From Methanocalculus taiwanensis (lineage in GTDB: Archaea; Halobacteriota; Methanomicrobia; Methanomicrobiales; Methanocorpusculaceae), in the NCBI RefSeq assembly GCF_024372745.1, contig NZ_VOTZ01000001.1, positions 62,001 through 126,000 of the forward strand: DNA of 64,000 nt, in the 5' to 3' direction. Made by a program: the position numbers and the translations under genes. This document shows positions 36,671 through 46,183 of the stretch, piece by piece (the stretch's first letter is position 1; every line of letters begins with the position of its first letter). The notes below the pieces were generated by a model. It made no database searches, had not been told where the DNA came from, and worked only from the letters and a program-made list of their open reading frames with translations.

Positions 36671-38436
36671 CCACCCCCGCCGATCTCACCATCCTCCTCC
36701 AGGAGGGCGAAGGCGTCACGCTCGAGTACAAGGAGCGAGTAAACGACTCCTTCGCCCGTGAGCTGGTCGCATTTGCCAATACCGCCGGGGGGCGTATCCT
36801 CCTCGGTGTGCGGGATGACGGGACCGTGAAGGGTTTTCCTGATACCAATGACCTCCGTGCCAGAATTCAGGATATCGCCCGGAAATGCGATCCCCCGGTG
36901 AAGATTGTGCTTGAGCGGATCGGCGAGGTGACGGTGGTGACGGTCCGGGAGAGTACTGAAAAGCCGGTCCAGTGCAGTGACGGCTTCTTCTGGCGGCTTG
37001 GGGCAGTCTCGCAGAAGCTCTCCAGAAATGAGATCCGGGATCTCTTCCAGCAGGAGGGGGCGATCCGGTTCGATCATGCGATAAACACCCGGTTCTCCTA
37101 TCCGGAAGATTTTGATACCGATAAATTCAGGAACTGGCTTGGAAAGAGCAGCATCTACCGGGACGGATCGGTCGAGGATATCCTCGTCAATATCGAGGCG
37201 GCAGAACGGTCCGGCGGGAGGTTGCTCTTCAGGAACGCCGGTGTCCTCTTCTTTGCAAAAGATCCCCGGCGGTTCTTCAACCAGGCATACATCACCTGCC
37301 TCCTCTTCAAAGGAACCGTGAAAGTCCATATCCTCGACCGGAAGGACTTCGACGGCGGCATCATCGCGGATATCGAGGATGCACTCCGGTTCATCGAACG
37401 AAACACACGGACCGCCTACCGGATCGAGAAACTCCAAAGGGAGGATATCCCCGAATACCCGATGGCAGCACTCCGGGAGGCGATCACAAACGCGGTCATG
37501 CACCGGGACTGGTTCATCGAAGGTGCAAATGTCTTTGTCGAGATCTTCAGTGACAGAATCGAAGTCTCAAGCCCCGGCGGGCTCCCAAAAGGGATGCAGG
37601 TTTCCGATCTCGGCAATAAGAGTGTCCGGAGAAACCCGCTCATCGCGGATCTCCTTCACCGGATTGCCTATATCGAAAAGGCCGGGACAGGAATCAAGCG
37701 GATGCGGGATGGTGCAACATCGCTTGGCTATCCTGCGCCTGAATTCACATCGGGGAGCTTTTTCTCTGCGATATTCTCTCCAATGCCGATTGGCGATAAG
37801 GAAAAGACCGGTGAGGAAACACGCAGGCACCCCGCAAGTACCGCGCAGGTACCCCGCAAGTCACCCCACAAGTACCCCACAAGTACCCCACAAGTTCTCA
37901 GCCTGTTACATTGTGCATTAGATGATTCTTCAGCTTCTGAACTACAAACAAAACTCAATTTGAATGATCGTGTTCATTTTCTCAAGGACTATCTCAAACC
38001 AGCTCTTGAGCAAGGTCTGATCGAACGAACAATTCCCGATAAACCACGCAGCCCCAAGCAACGGTACCACACTACAGCCACCGGACGGGCTCTTATCGGA
38101 GTGGACCATGAGGAGAAGAGCGGGGAGAAAACACACAACTACCCCGCAAGTTACCCCGCAAGCACCCCACAAGTACCCCACAAGTACCCCACAAGTACCC
38201 CACAAGTTCTCAGCCTGTTACAGTGTGCATTAGATGATGTTTCAGCATCTGAACTTCAAATCAAACTAAATTTGAATGACCGCGTCCATTTTCTCAAGGA
38301 ATTTCTAAAACCAGCTCTTGAAAACGGTCTGATCGAACGAACAATCCCAGATAAACCACGCAGCCCGAAACAACGGTACCGCACCACCGCTGCCGGACGT
38401 GCACTTATCGAAGCAGCTCAGGAGGAGGAAAGTTGA
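36667..38436 (+). CDS. AlbA_2/Schlafen-like ATP-binding protein inside the type I operon
   Basis: A 589-residue protein. The N-terminal AlbA_2 (Schlafen-type) domain (about 10-120) contains EGVTLEYKERVND and FANTAGGRILLGV. A GHKL ATPase-like domain follows (about 250-375) with LREAITNAVMHRDW and EKAGTGIKRM. Then come two tandem copies of a module: a Thr/Pro repeat linker (TPQVPHKYPTS, 11 residues) and a winged-helix-like domain (SASELQTKLNLNDRVHFLKD...). It is probably a nucleic-acid-binding regulator or accessory factor of the restriction system; this is inference from its place between hsdS (ATGA overlap) and hsdR. The linkers are built from an 11-nt DNA repeat that also occurs in the non-coding array at 51.8-52.7 kb. 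Confidence 0.8.
   Translation: MTTPADLTILLQEGEGVTLEYKERVNDSFARELVAFANTAGGRILLGVRDDGTVKGFPDTNDLRARIQDIARKCDPPVKIVLERIGEVTVVTVRESTEKPVQCSDGFFWRLGAVSQKLSRNEIRDLFQQEGAIRFDHAINTRFSYPEDFDTDKFRNWLGKSSIYRDGSVEDILVNIEAAERSGGRLLFRNAGVLFFAKDPRRFFNQAYITCLLFKGTVKVHILDRKDFDGGIIADIEDALRFIERNTRTAYRIEKLQREDIPEYPMAALREAITNAVMHRDWFIEGANVFVEIFSDRIEVSSPGGLPKGMQVSDLGNKSVRRNPLIADLLHRIAYIEKAGTGIKRMRDGATSLGYPAPEFTSGSFFSAIFSPMPIGDKEKTGEETRRHPASTAQVPRKSPHKYPTSTPQVLSLLHCALDDSSASELQTKLNLNDRVHFLKDYLKPALEQGLIERTIPDKPRSPKQRYHTTATGRALIGVDHEEKSGEKTHNYPASYPASTPQVPHKYPTSTPQVLSLLQCALDDVSASELQIKLNLNDRVHFLKEFLKPALENGLIERTIPDKPRSPKQRYRTTAAGRALIEAAQEEES
37827..37896. repeat. 11-nt iterations inside the AlbA_2 gene, set 1
   Basis: About six tandem copies of GTACCCC(A/G)CAA and variants. 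Because 11 is not a multiple of three, the translation cycles through all frames and gives an 11-residue repeat. Confidence 0.8.
38139..38207. repeat. 11-nt iterations inside the AlbA_2 gene, set 2
   Basis: A second tract of the same 11-nt unit, preceding the second copy of the winged-helix-like module. The linker plus domain was duplicated as one block. Confidence 0.8.
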
Positions 38437-41400
38437 CACCGGCAGGGTATACAGAGGATGCCCTCGTTGAGCAGCCCGCCATTGCAGTCTTCAGGGAGCT
38501 TGGCTGGGAGGCGATCAATGCCTATGATGAGTTTGATCATGGCGTGAGCACCCTCAGCCGGGAGACGAAATCTGAAGTCATTCTGAAGACATATCTCCAC
38601 AATTCCCTGCTCCGGATCAACCCTGATGCCCCACTTGAAGCGATCCATGAGGCAATTGCCATCCTCACCCAGGATCGCTCCCGGATGAGCATGGCTGCCG
38701 CAAACCGCGAGATCTATTACCTGCTGAAGAACGGTATCAGGGTGCCGGTGGCTGATCCGGAGAGTGGGGGAGAGACGATTGAGCTTGTCCGGGTCATCGA
38801 CTGGGAGACAGTTTCAAATAATCACTTCCTCCTCTGTTCCCAGTTCTGGGTCACCGGGGAGATGCATACCCGCCGGGCCGATCTGGTGGGATTCGTCAAC
38901 GGTCTTCCTTTCCTTCTGGTCGAGCTGAAAGCCGCCCACCGCAGACTTGAGACGGGGTTCACCAGCAATATCCGTGATTACAAAGACACCATCCCTCAGC
39001 TCTTCTGGCCAAATGCGATGATCATCGTCTCAAACGGAAGCCAGAGCAGGGTCGGCAGCGTCACCGCAGGGTGGGAGCACTTTGCCGAATGGAAGAAGGT
39101 GGGGAGCGAGAAAGAGCCGGGGCGGATCTCACTTGAGACGATGCTTCATGGGATCTGTGAACCCGCCCGGCTCCTTGATATTGTCGAGAACTTCATCCTC
39201 TTTCAGGAGATAACAGGCGGACTTATCAAGCTGGTTGCAAAGAACCACCAGTACCTGGGTGTCAACAATGCAATCGATGCCCTCACCGACATCCGGGAGC
39301 GGGATGGAAAGCTCGGTGTCTTCTGGCACACTCAGGGGAGCGGCAAGAGCGTCTCGATGATCTTCTTCTCACAGAAGGTGCTCCGCAAAGTCCCCGGTAA
39401 CTGGACATTTGTCATCATCACCGACCGGCAGGAGCTTGATAATCAGATCTATGGGAATTTCGTATCAGCAGGGGTTGTGACCGAAAGCAGAGCCCAGGCT
39501 GGTAGCAGCCGCCATCTCCGCCAGCTGCTCACCGAGGATCACCGGTACGTCTTCAGCCTCATTCACAAGTTCAGGACCGAAAAAGGTGAGAAACATCCGG
39601 TACTCTCTGAACGGGGTGATATCATCGTCATCACCGATGAAGCACACCGGAGCCAGTACGACACCCTTGCCATGAATATGCGGACTGCTCTTCCGAATGC
39701 AGGTTTCCTCGCCTTCACCGGCACCCCGTTAATCGTCACCGAAGAGAAGACCCGCCAGGTCTTTGGCGAGTATATCAGCGTCTATGACTTCAAACAGTCA
39801 GTGGCTGATGGTGCGACCGTTCCGCTCTATTATGAGAACCGTATCCCGCAGCTCCAGCTTACAAACGAGAACCTGAATGTGGATATGGCAGAGCTCCTCG
39901 AAGATGTCGAGCTTGATGAGGCACAGGAGAAGAAGCTTGAGCGTGAGTTTGCACGGGAATACCACCTGATCACCCGGGATGACAGGCTCGAGGCAATTGC
40001 ACGCGATCTCGTCGATCATTTCACCGGACGGGGATTCCGGGGCAAGGCGATGATGATCGCAATCGACAAGGCGACCGCCATCCGGATGCATGACAAGGTC
40101 AGGAGATACTGGGATACAAAGATCAGTGAACTTGTTGCAGAATGTAACAGAGCTGGGGGTGATGATCGAAAAGAGCTCCTTGAGACGATCGCCTGGATGA
40201 GAGAGACGGATATGGCGGTCGTCGTCTCGCAGGGTCAGAACGAGATCGCGGATATGGCAGAGAAAGGGCTTGATATCCGCCCCCACCGGAAACGGATGGT
40301 TGAGGAAGATCTTGAGAAACGCTTCAAGCGTTCAGACGATCCCTTCCGGCTGGTCTTTGTCTGTGCAATGTGGATTACCGGCTTTGATGTGCCGAGCTGC
40401 TCCACCCTGTACCTTGACAAGCCGATGCGGAACCACACCCTGATGCAGACGATTGCACGGGCAAACCGGGTCTATCCCGGAAAGGTAAGCGGGTTAATTG
40501 TCGATTATGTCGGGGTGTTTCGGAATCTTGAGAAGGCTCTTGCCATCTATGGTGCAGGTGGAGAGGGCGATACCCCGGTAGAAGATAAAGCTGCCCTCGT
40601 TGCCGCCCTTGAGCATGCTCTCTCTGAAACCCGGAGCCTCTGCGAGGATCATGGTGTCGATATTGATGCGATACAGGCTGCCGAAGGCTTTGGCAGAATC
40701 GCCCTGAAGGATCAGGCGGTGGAAGCCCTCCTTGTTTCAGAAGAGGTCAAACGCCGTTTCCTTGACTCTGCAAATACCGTTCAGCGGCTATATAAAGCGG
40801 TGCTCCCCGATCCGGATGCCAGACGATTCGCCGCCCAGGTCTCACCGATCCGTTTCATCGCAGACGCAATCCGCTCGCTCATCCCGCCTGTTGATATCTC
40901 GAATGTGATGGAGCAGGTGGAGGGGCTGCTTGACCGCTCCATAGCAACCGATGGCTACTTCATACGGGAGGCAGAGCAGCCATATCAGGATGATCACCTG
41001 ATAGACATTAGTAATGTTGACTTTGATCTGCTCACACAACAGTTTAAAAAAGGGAAGAAACGGACGATAAACGAGAAGCTGAAGGGACAGGTTGTTCAGA
41101 AGATGATGAAGATGGTCCGGCTCAATCGCACCCGGATGAATTATCTTGAGCAGTTCCAGAAGATGATCGAGGAATACAATTCCGGGAGATTAAGCGATGA
41201 TGAGCTCTTCCACCAGCTCGTTGCCTTCACGAAGAGCCTGAATGAAGAGGAACAGCGGACGGTCAGCGAGCAGCTGGATGAAGAAGAGCTTGCCATCTTT
41301 GACCTGCTGACAAAGCCGATGATCGAGCTCTCAGCTGCCGACCGAAAGAGGGTAAAGGCAACCGCCAGAAAACTGCTTGCCACCCTGAAGGAAGAGAAGC

Positions 41401-41588
41401 TGGTCCTTGACTGGCGTAAACGCCAACAGACGCTATCAGATGTCCGGCGGACCATCAGCAAGATGCTGGATGAGTGCCTGCCGGATGCCTATACCCCGGA
41501 ACTCTATGAAGAGAAGACGATCGCAGTCTTCCAGCATGTCTATGATGCGTATTATGGGGCCGGGCAGAGTGTTTATGCGGGGGGGTAG
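38433..41588 (+). CDS. hsdR: Type I restriction enzyme motor/nuclease subunit
   Basis: This 1051-residue translocase-nuclease of the type I system has an N-terminal PD-(D/E)xK nuclease core with Asp150 (RRADLVGF) and Glu164-x-Lys166 (LLVELKAAH). The SF2 helicase domain has Walker A HTQGSGKSVS (299-308), DEAH (ITDEAHRSQY), TGTPL, and late motifs WITGFDVPSC and QTIARANRVYPGK. A C-terminal helical region binds HsdM. It pulls DNA past the bound complex and cuts at a distance. The start is a TTG overlapping the previous stop (TTGA), with AGGAGG just upstream. It is full length with no visible defect, so the system looks functional. Confidence 0.93.
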   Translation: MTPAGYTEDALVEQPAIAVFRELGWEAINAYDEFDHGVSTLSRETKSEVILKTYLHNSLLRINPDAPLEAIHEAIAILTQDRSRMSMAAANREIYYLLKNGIRVPVADPESGGETIELVRVIDWETVSNNHFLLCSQFWVTGEMHTRRADLVGFVNGLPFLLVELKAAHRRLETGFTSNIRDYKDTIPQLFWPNAMIIVSNGSQSRVGSVTAGWEHFAEWKKVGSEKEPGRISLETMLHGICEPARLLDIVENFILFQEITGGLIKLVAKNHQYLGVNNAIDALTDIRERDGKLGVFWHTQGSGKSVSMIFFSQKVLRKVPGNWTFVIITDRQELDNQIYGNFVSAGVVTESRAQAGSSRHLRQLLTEDHRYVFSLIHKFRTEKGEKHPVLSERGDIIVITDEAHRSQYDTLAMNMRTALPNAGFLAFTGTPLIVTEEKTRQVFGEYISVYDFKQSVADGATVPLYYENRIPQLQLTNENLNVDMAELLEDVELDEAQEKKLEREFAREYHLITRDDRLEAIARDLVDHFTGRGFRGKAMMIAIDKATAIRMHDKVRRYWDTKISELVAECNRAGGDDRKELLETIAWMRETDMAVVVSQGQNEIADMAEKGLDIRPHRKRMVEEDLEKRFKRSDDPFRLVFVCAMWITGFDVPSCSTLYLDKPMRNHTLMQTIARANRVYPGKVSGLIVDYVGVFRNLEKALAIYGAGGEGDTPVEDKAALVAALEHALSETRSLCEDHGVDIDAIQAAEGFGRIALKDQAVEALLVSEEVKRRFLDSANTVQRLYKAVLPDPDARRFAAQVSPIRFIADAIRSLIPPVDISNVMEQVEGLLDRSIATDGYFIREAEQPYQDDHLIDISNVDFDLLTQQFKKGKKRTINEKLKGQVVQKMMKMVRLNRTRMNYLEQFQKMIEEYNSGRLSDDELFHQLVAFTKSLNEEEQRTVSEQLDEEELAIFDLLTKPMIELSAADRKRVKATARKLLATLKEEKLVLDWRKRQQTLSDVRRTISKMLDECLPDAYTPELYEEKTIAVFQHVYDAYYGAGQSVYAGG

Positions 41589-41679
41589 GGAAAAGATGAG
41601 AATCTTTGACAATCAAAAGGGAATTGGCGCCACAAGTGAGCATTTTTACACCGCCATTGACAATCTTACCGATCCAGAG

Positions 41680-41704
41680 ATTCGGGAGTCAACGACTCCC
41701 GAAT
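41680..41704. terminator. Bidirectional hairpin between convergent operons
   Basis: A perfect 11-bp inverted repeat, ATTCGGGAGTC-AAC-GACTCCCGAAT, lies between the ends of hsdR (+) and the sacsin-like gene (-). It could stop transcription from both sides. Confidence 0.5.
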
Positions 41705-41716
41705 TATATCCGCCAC

Positions 41717-44700
41717 TCATTTATCATCGCCCATTTCTTCTGAGTCGATTATTGCTCTTAGATCAGAAATATGCACTTCAGTAAAGTGGATACTCTTCTG
41801 TTTGCGTGCTAAAGTAACCTCCAATCTACATCCTTTCATATTAAGAAATAAATCCTTTAATTGCATCTTTGATTGATTTGCATGTCTAAACATCGCACTG
41901 TGGTTAGGACAAAGAGCGAGATAATTTTCTTTATGATGTTTCTTTAAATCTCCCAAAAATTGAACTGTTTCAAAATAATATTGGTTATCATCCAATTTGA
42001 ATGGAAGTTTACTTTTACAAATCTGGCAAATCATATCACCATCTATATTGGTATAATGATCAAGGAGGTAGGGTTTTGCTTCTTCCTTAACGGGAGGTAG
42101 GTTCACAGATACAGAGCGTTCTCGGGTTTCTTTTTCTTTTTCAGGAGCGTTTTTACTTTTATTTTTAACTAGTTCATATCGCCTTTCCGGATTGGGAGAA
42201 CTTTTCGTTGGCAATTCGACAATTTCTTCCCCTTCCTCATCTTCAAAGGACTGAGATGACCGTTCACTAATTGCTTCATCGACATTTTGCGACAAATCCT
42301 CGGTATAATCTTTAGAGTTAACCTGACTTGATAAAATTTTGTTGTCCGAACTCTCGATTATAGTCTCTTTCTCAAAATATTCAATTGGAATGAGAGTGGT
42401 TTCATGTTCTCCACTAATGAGATCTTTTTCTCTTAACCAATCTTTGACCTCGTCAGGACATCTCCAATTATTCGCAGATAATTTTTGTATGCAATAATTT
42501 TTGTCCTCATTAAGTACAAGTTCAATGAATTCAGTTAGATCTCCAGCGGTTTTATTTTCAATTTCACCTAAAATGATTAGCTCTCGTGCTATTGCTCTGG
42601 AAACGCCAGGTTTAATATGTTTATCAGGTTGATTTAAAATCAATAATGTTTTAGATTTTAGATCCCAGTATGCAGAATGCTGCTTAGTTATCTTATTGGA
42701 TTTCAGTTGATATTGTATCTCTAAGTCAGATATTTCGAATTCCTGTGTTTCAAGAAGTAATTCAACTGCCTTATTGTCGACCAATTTTTTATATATCTCA
42801 TCATAATATTTTTCAAAAAGCCAGGCGAGAATCAGAATTTTGGCAGATGGTGTAAGGTAGTGGGGCTTTGAACAGGGTCCAAGTACATTCTTCCTCACAA
42901 TTGATCGTTTTACCACTTCGGATATGTTCTTAACTTCAAGCGATTTATACAGCAAATCCCAATATGAGCGAGCTTTATCAGAAGGATACCAGACAAAATG
43001 AATCTCAGGACCCTCGAAAATTTCTTTGAGGTCACCATCATCAGGTATATATACCAAATCTGGTGTTTCAAAGGTAGAATTTGTAGTCCAAATCTTTACT
43101 TTTCTTTGAAAGTCATTCCACCAAGAGGGACGTATAGCAAGATTAGAGATTTTCTGTAATTCATTGTAGATCTTAGGTAATAACTCTGGATAATCTTGAC
43201 TTTGACTAATCATTTCTTCCTGAAGGCGCAACAATCTATTGGCAAAACATTCGGAATCAACATCGCTCTTTACTTCAAGTATGTTTACAAAAAAGTCTTT
43301 AAATTTCGGATAGTATTTTTGGAGATAATTGTAATCATCCTCAAAAACCTGGCTTCTATCCCTCCATATCACCTGATCCTTCGACACCCATTTCCCATTT
43401 GTATCATTCAATGGAATGAAAAATAGTTTTTCACTTTCGAAACGTTTTTTCAAATCAGGAGGGAAAGAGGGAATACTTGATAAACGCCTGTAAATCTTTT
43501 CGATTACTTCTATAGATATATCACTTCGAGTGGATAAAGAACTTAAATAGTCCACAAGATCTACAGATGTTATTTCTGTTCTTACCCCAAGAAGTTTAAA
43601 AACTTTTTGAAGATTATCACTAATTTGCCCCTCATAGTATGGAACAGAATACTCAAAAATCTCAATTATTCCTGCGGATTGAATAAAAACATCGTTTGGA
43701 CGATAAAATCCCTTTGTTGTTGGGAGCCAACTCTTCTTTTTGAGTTCTTGAAGCAATTCTGAATTAAAAGGCTTAGGAATACAAGAGTAATAAAAATAAT
43801 AAATTATTAATTCTTGCCAGGGATATTTTTGGACAAAGGAAGATGTTGTAGCTGGCTTTTGATTCTTAAGCCAAATTAATAAACTTTTTGTAAAAATTTC
43901 TTTTTGGTCATTATTTAAAAATGTGAAATATTTAAGCATTTCAAAAGGTTTCCAATTAATAATTTTTTTTCCACGTGTTGATCTCACTTTTTCCGCACAT
44001 TCAGCTTCATAATCATAACCTAATGGTACTAGTTGATCCTTTTCCAAGGAGAGCGTTACCATCAAAGGAAGGGGATAGAAGTTCACTCCAATATTCTGGA
44101 AAAAATGAGTGATTGAATCAGAAGTATCGTTCGTTTTCGCAAAAGTTACATAATAATCTGAAAGTATCTCCAGATTATCCCTTTCTTCATAAGTAGTAAA
44201 AATATTCTGCCATCCGGCCTCTGTATCTAATTTCATGGGTGGTACTATTGCCTGTAATCCAGGCTGTGATTTCACCATCGATAACAATTTTTTTTCGCCA
44301 TTAAAAATTATTATTGGGATATTCCGACTGATTAAAAGTGAACCAAGATTTTCAGAAAAATAAAGAGAAGCGTTGATTATTTCATCATCACTCATCCCTT
44401 CGAAATGATTATTTACCCAATTTAACGAAATTTCGTTTATCAATTCCTCATTAAGGGTTTGAATCCCCAATGTATCCTCTATCCAGCGGCAAGTTTCTGT
44501 CTCCTGTAGAATTTCATTAAAAAAATCAGCACTTAAAAATCTTAGATCTATATGAATAAAATCAGGGATATCATTAATAAACGACTTTAATTCTTCATTA
44601 CAGGGATAATAAATTGCTTCTTCCTCTTTACTAAACCATTGCAACCCATCATGGGTATCCACTGGAATAATCGGGCAATGAGATACATCGATCTTATGTG

Positions 44701-46138
44701 AAGCAAAATATTGATAGCATCTCAATAGCCAGTTAAAATCATGATTCTTTATCCAATCCACATCTCTGAAGAATTCTTGAATAAACTCATCTGGGTAAGA
44801 TTCTACCCCAAGTGCTTTTAGCTGTTTGTTATACACCTGGATACCTTCAATAACAACACGGTGTGTATACAATGACTTGGGCAAATCTGTTTCGAATAAA
44901 AGAGAACGTAAGTCCTTAGATATAAGAAAAGCTTCATTTGGCTTGACCCTTTTTCCACCAGGCTCAGTGAGGATAATTGCCATACCCTTGAGAGCGTCAA
45001 TGATTGACTCTATTGCAGGTTGAAAAAAGTCATCAGAAGTATTGAGGGGTATAAATTTGTACAAAGATTTGGAATATTCATCCATATCAAGAAACTTATC
45101 GAATGCCTTCACAAAGACCTTCGGGACGCAACTAATGAGCCATTTGTTCCATGGGTCGTCAACATGAACATCCTCTCTTGATGAGATGAGTAAAAAGTCA
45201 GCATTTAATAGGAATGGAACTTCAGGAATTTTTTTAACTGGGAGATAGGCAAAAAATTTCCCATCTCCAGTAGAGTCATCATCAAGAGGAAATGCAATAG
45301 ATATGCTACTCTCATGGCAATTGCTACGTTCTTCAGAAGTAATCTCAATAGGTTTATCAAAAGAATCTGTACAAAGAAGGAATCTCTTTATACTCGAATT
45401 TTTCTTCCCATCGTTACTAATCTCTTGAATTGTACTAATATAATAATCATCAATTACCTCTTTTGTTAAAGAAAAGATGGTTTCGCCGTCAAGCACAACC
45501 GATATATTTTTTAATTTATTTAAAAAAAGAATGCTATTTGGATCAAATTGAAGAAGGTTCTCTTTCATGTCATCATATGAAAGATCTGTTTTGTCGAGTG
45601 GCAGTATGATTGTTGTAAGAGATGGATCAATAGTTTCTGGAATACAATCAACCCAATATGGTAAAACCATACCTATCGTGCCATCATTTTTATTGGCGGG
45701 TAAACAAAAGTGATAGCCATTTGAAAAAATATGTGGATTGTCAGTAGCACGAAAAACAGATTTAAACCCTATTCCTTTCTCTCCAATAAAGGCACGGCTA
45801 TTTCTCTTTGGAGAGACACCCGCTCTGCATATAGACTTTACATCCTCCTTGGTAAATCCAGTTTCATTTTTTTCTATTATGAATGCACCCTTAGATCCAA
45901 GTGAAGATGTGGGATCATTTTTAACAAGTTTGAAGCAGAGTGAGGGATTATTGGATTGATAATTTGCATCATCAGCATTTTGAATGATTTCAAATAAAAA
46001 ATGAAAACCACTCTTAAAAATACGAGTAGATATTTCTTCTAACATATTATTTAAGTCCTCTATGGTATCTGGATCAGCCTTTCTTCTATTTCTTATCTCT
46101 TGAATATGCTCATATTGCTCTGAGAACACCAATATCAC
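41717..46138 (-). CDS. Sacsin-like HSP90-type ATPase, large
   Basis: A 1473-residue protein. The N-terminal GHKL/HSP90-type ATP-binding domain of the sacsin/Nov kind is clear: FHFLFEIIQNADDANY (about 45-60) and FIGEKGIGFKSVF (G box, about 115-127). A long region without recognised domains follows. The C-terminal part has a charged linker (about 1290-1370), then a possible zinc module with CxxC (MICQICKSKL) and CPNH (LALCPNHSAMF), like HNH or DUF3883-associated tails. Such proteins occur in defence islands next to helicases; the mechanism is unknown. It is co-transcribed after the HEPN-SNF2 gene (45-base gap). The start is non-ATG: GTG 46138, with GGAGG directly before it. Base composition is much richer in A+T than the surroundings, a sign of transfer. 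Confidence 0.75.
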   Translation of the reverse strand: MILVFSEQYEHIQEIRNRRKADPDTIEDLNNMLEEISTRIFKSGFHFLFEIIQNADDANYQSNNPSLCFKLVKNDPTSSLGSKGAFIIEKNETGFTKEDVKSICRAGVSPKRNSRAFIGEKGIGFKSVFRATDNPHIFSNGYHFCLPANKNDGTIGMVLPYWVDCIPETIDPSLTTIILPLDKTDLSYDDMKENLLQFDPNSILFLNKLKNISVVLDGETIFSLTKEVIDDYYISTIQEISNDGKKNSSIKRFLLCTDSFDKPIEITSEERSNCHESSISIAFPLDDDSTGDGKFFAYLPVKKIPEVPFLLNADFLLISSREDVHVDDPWNKWLISCVPKVFVKAFDKFLDMDEYSKSLYKFIPLNTSDDFFQPAIESIIDALKGMAIILTEPGGKRVKPNEAFLISKDLRSLLFETDLPKSLYTHRVVIEGIQVYNKQLKALGVESYPDEFIQEFFRDVDWIKNHDFNWLLRCYQYFASHKIDVSHCPIIPVDTHDGLQWFSKEEEAIYYPCNEELKSFINDIPDFIHIDLRFLSADFFNEILQETETCRWIEDTLGIQTLNEELINEISLNWVNNHFEGMSDDEIINASLYFSENLGSLLISRNIPIIIFNGEKKLLSMVKSQPGLQAIVPPMKLDTEAGWQNIFTTYEERDNLEILSDYYVTFAKTNDTSDSITHFFQNIGVNFYPLPLMVTLSLEKDQLVPLGYDYEAECAEKVRSTRGKKIINWKPFEMLKYFTFLNNDQKEIFTKSLLIWLKNQKPATTSSFVQKYPWQELIIYYFYYSCIPKPFNSELLQELKKKSWLPTTKGFYRPNDVFIQSAGIIEIFEYSVPYYEGQISDNLQKVFKLLGVRTEITSVDLVDYLSSLSTRSDISIEVIEKIYRRLSSIPSFPPDLKKRFESEKLFFIPLNDTNGKWVSKDQVIWRDRSQVFEDDYNYLQKYYPKFKDFFVNILEVKSDVDSECFANRLLRLQEEMISQSQDYPELLPKIYNELQKISNLAIRPSWWNDFQRKVKIWTTNSTFETPDLVYIPDDGDLKEIFEGPEIHFVWYPSDKARSYWDLLYKSLEVKNISEVVKRSIVRKNVLGPCSKPHYLTPSAKILILAWLFEKYYDEIYKKLVDNKAVELLLETQEFEISDLEIQYQLKSNKITKQHSAYWDLKSKTLLILNQPDKHIKPGVSRAIARELIILGEIENKTAGDLTEFIELVLNEDKNYCIQKLSANNWRCPDEVKDWLREKDLISGEHETTLIPIEYFEKETIIESSDNKILSSQVNSKDYTEDLSQNVDEAISERSSQSFEDEEGEEIVELPTKSSPNPERRYELVKNKSKNAPEKEKETRERSVSVNLPPVKEEAKPYLLDHYTNIDGDMICQICKSKLPFKLDDNQYYFETVQFLGDLKKHHKENYLALCPNHSAMFRHANQSKMQLKDLFLNMKGCRLEVTLARKQKSIHFTEVHISDLRAIIDSEEMGDDK

Positions 46139-46183
46139 ATCCTCCAGAAAAAATCAAGTGATTTCATTAGAGATACCACACAG

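Noticed and set aside
41596-41784. 62-codon frame after hsdR (MRIFDNQKGIG)
   Set aside because: It runs through the perfect hairpin and into the antisense end of the sacsin-like gene, and no family is recognised.
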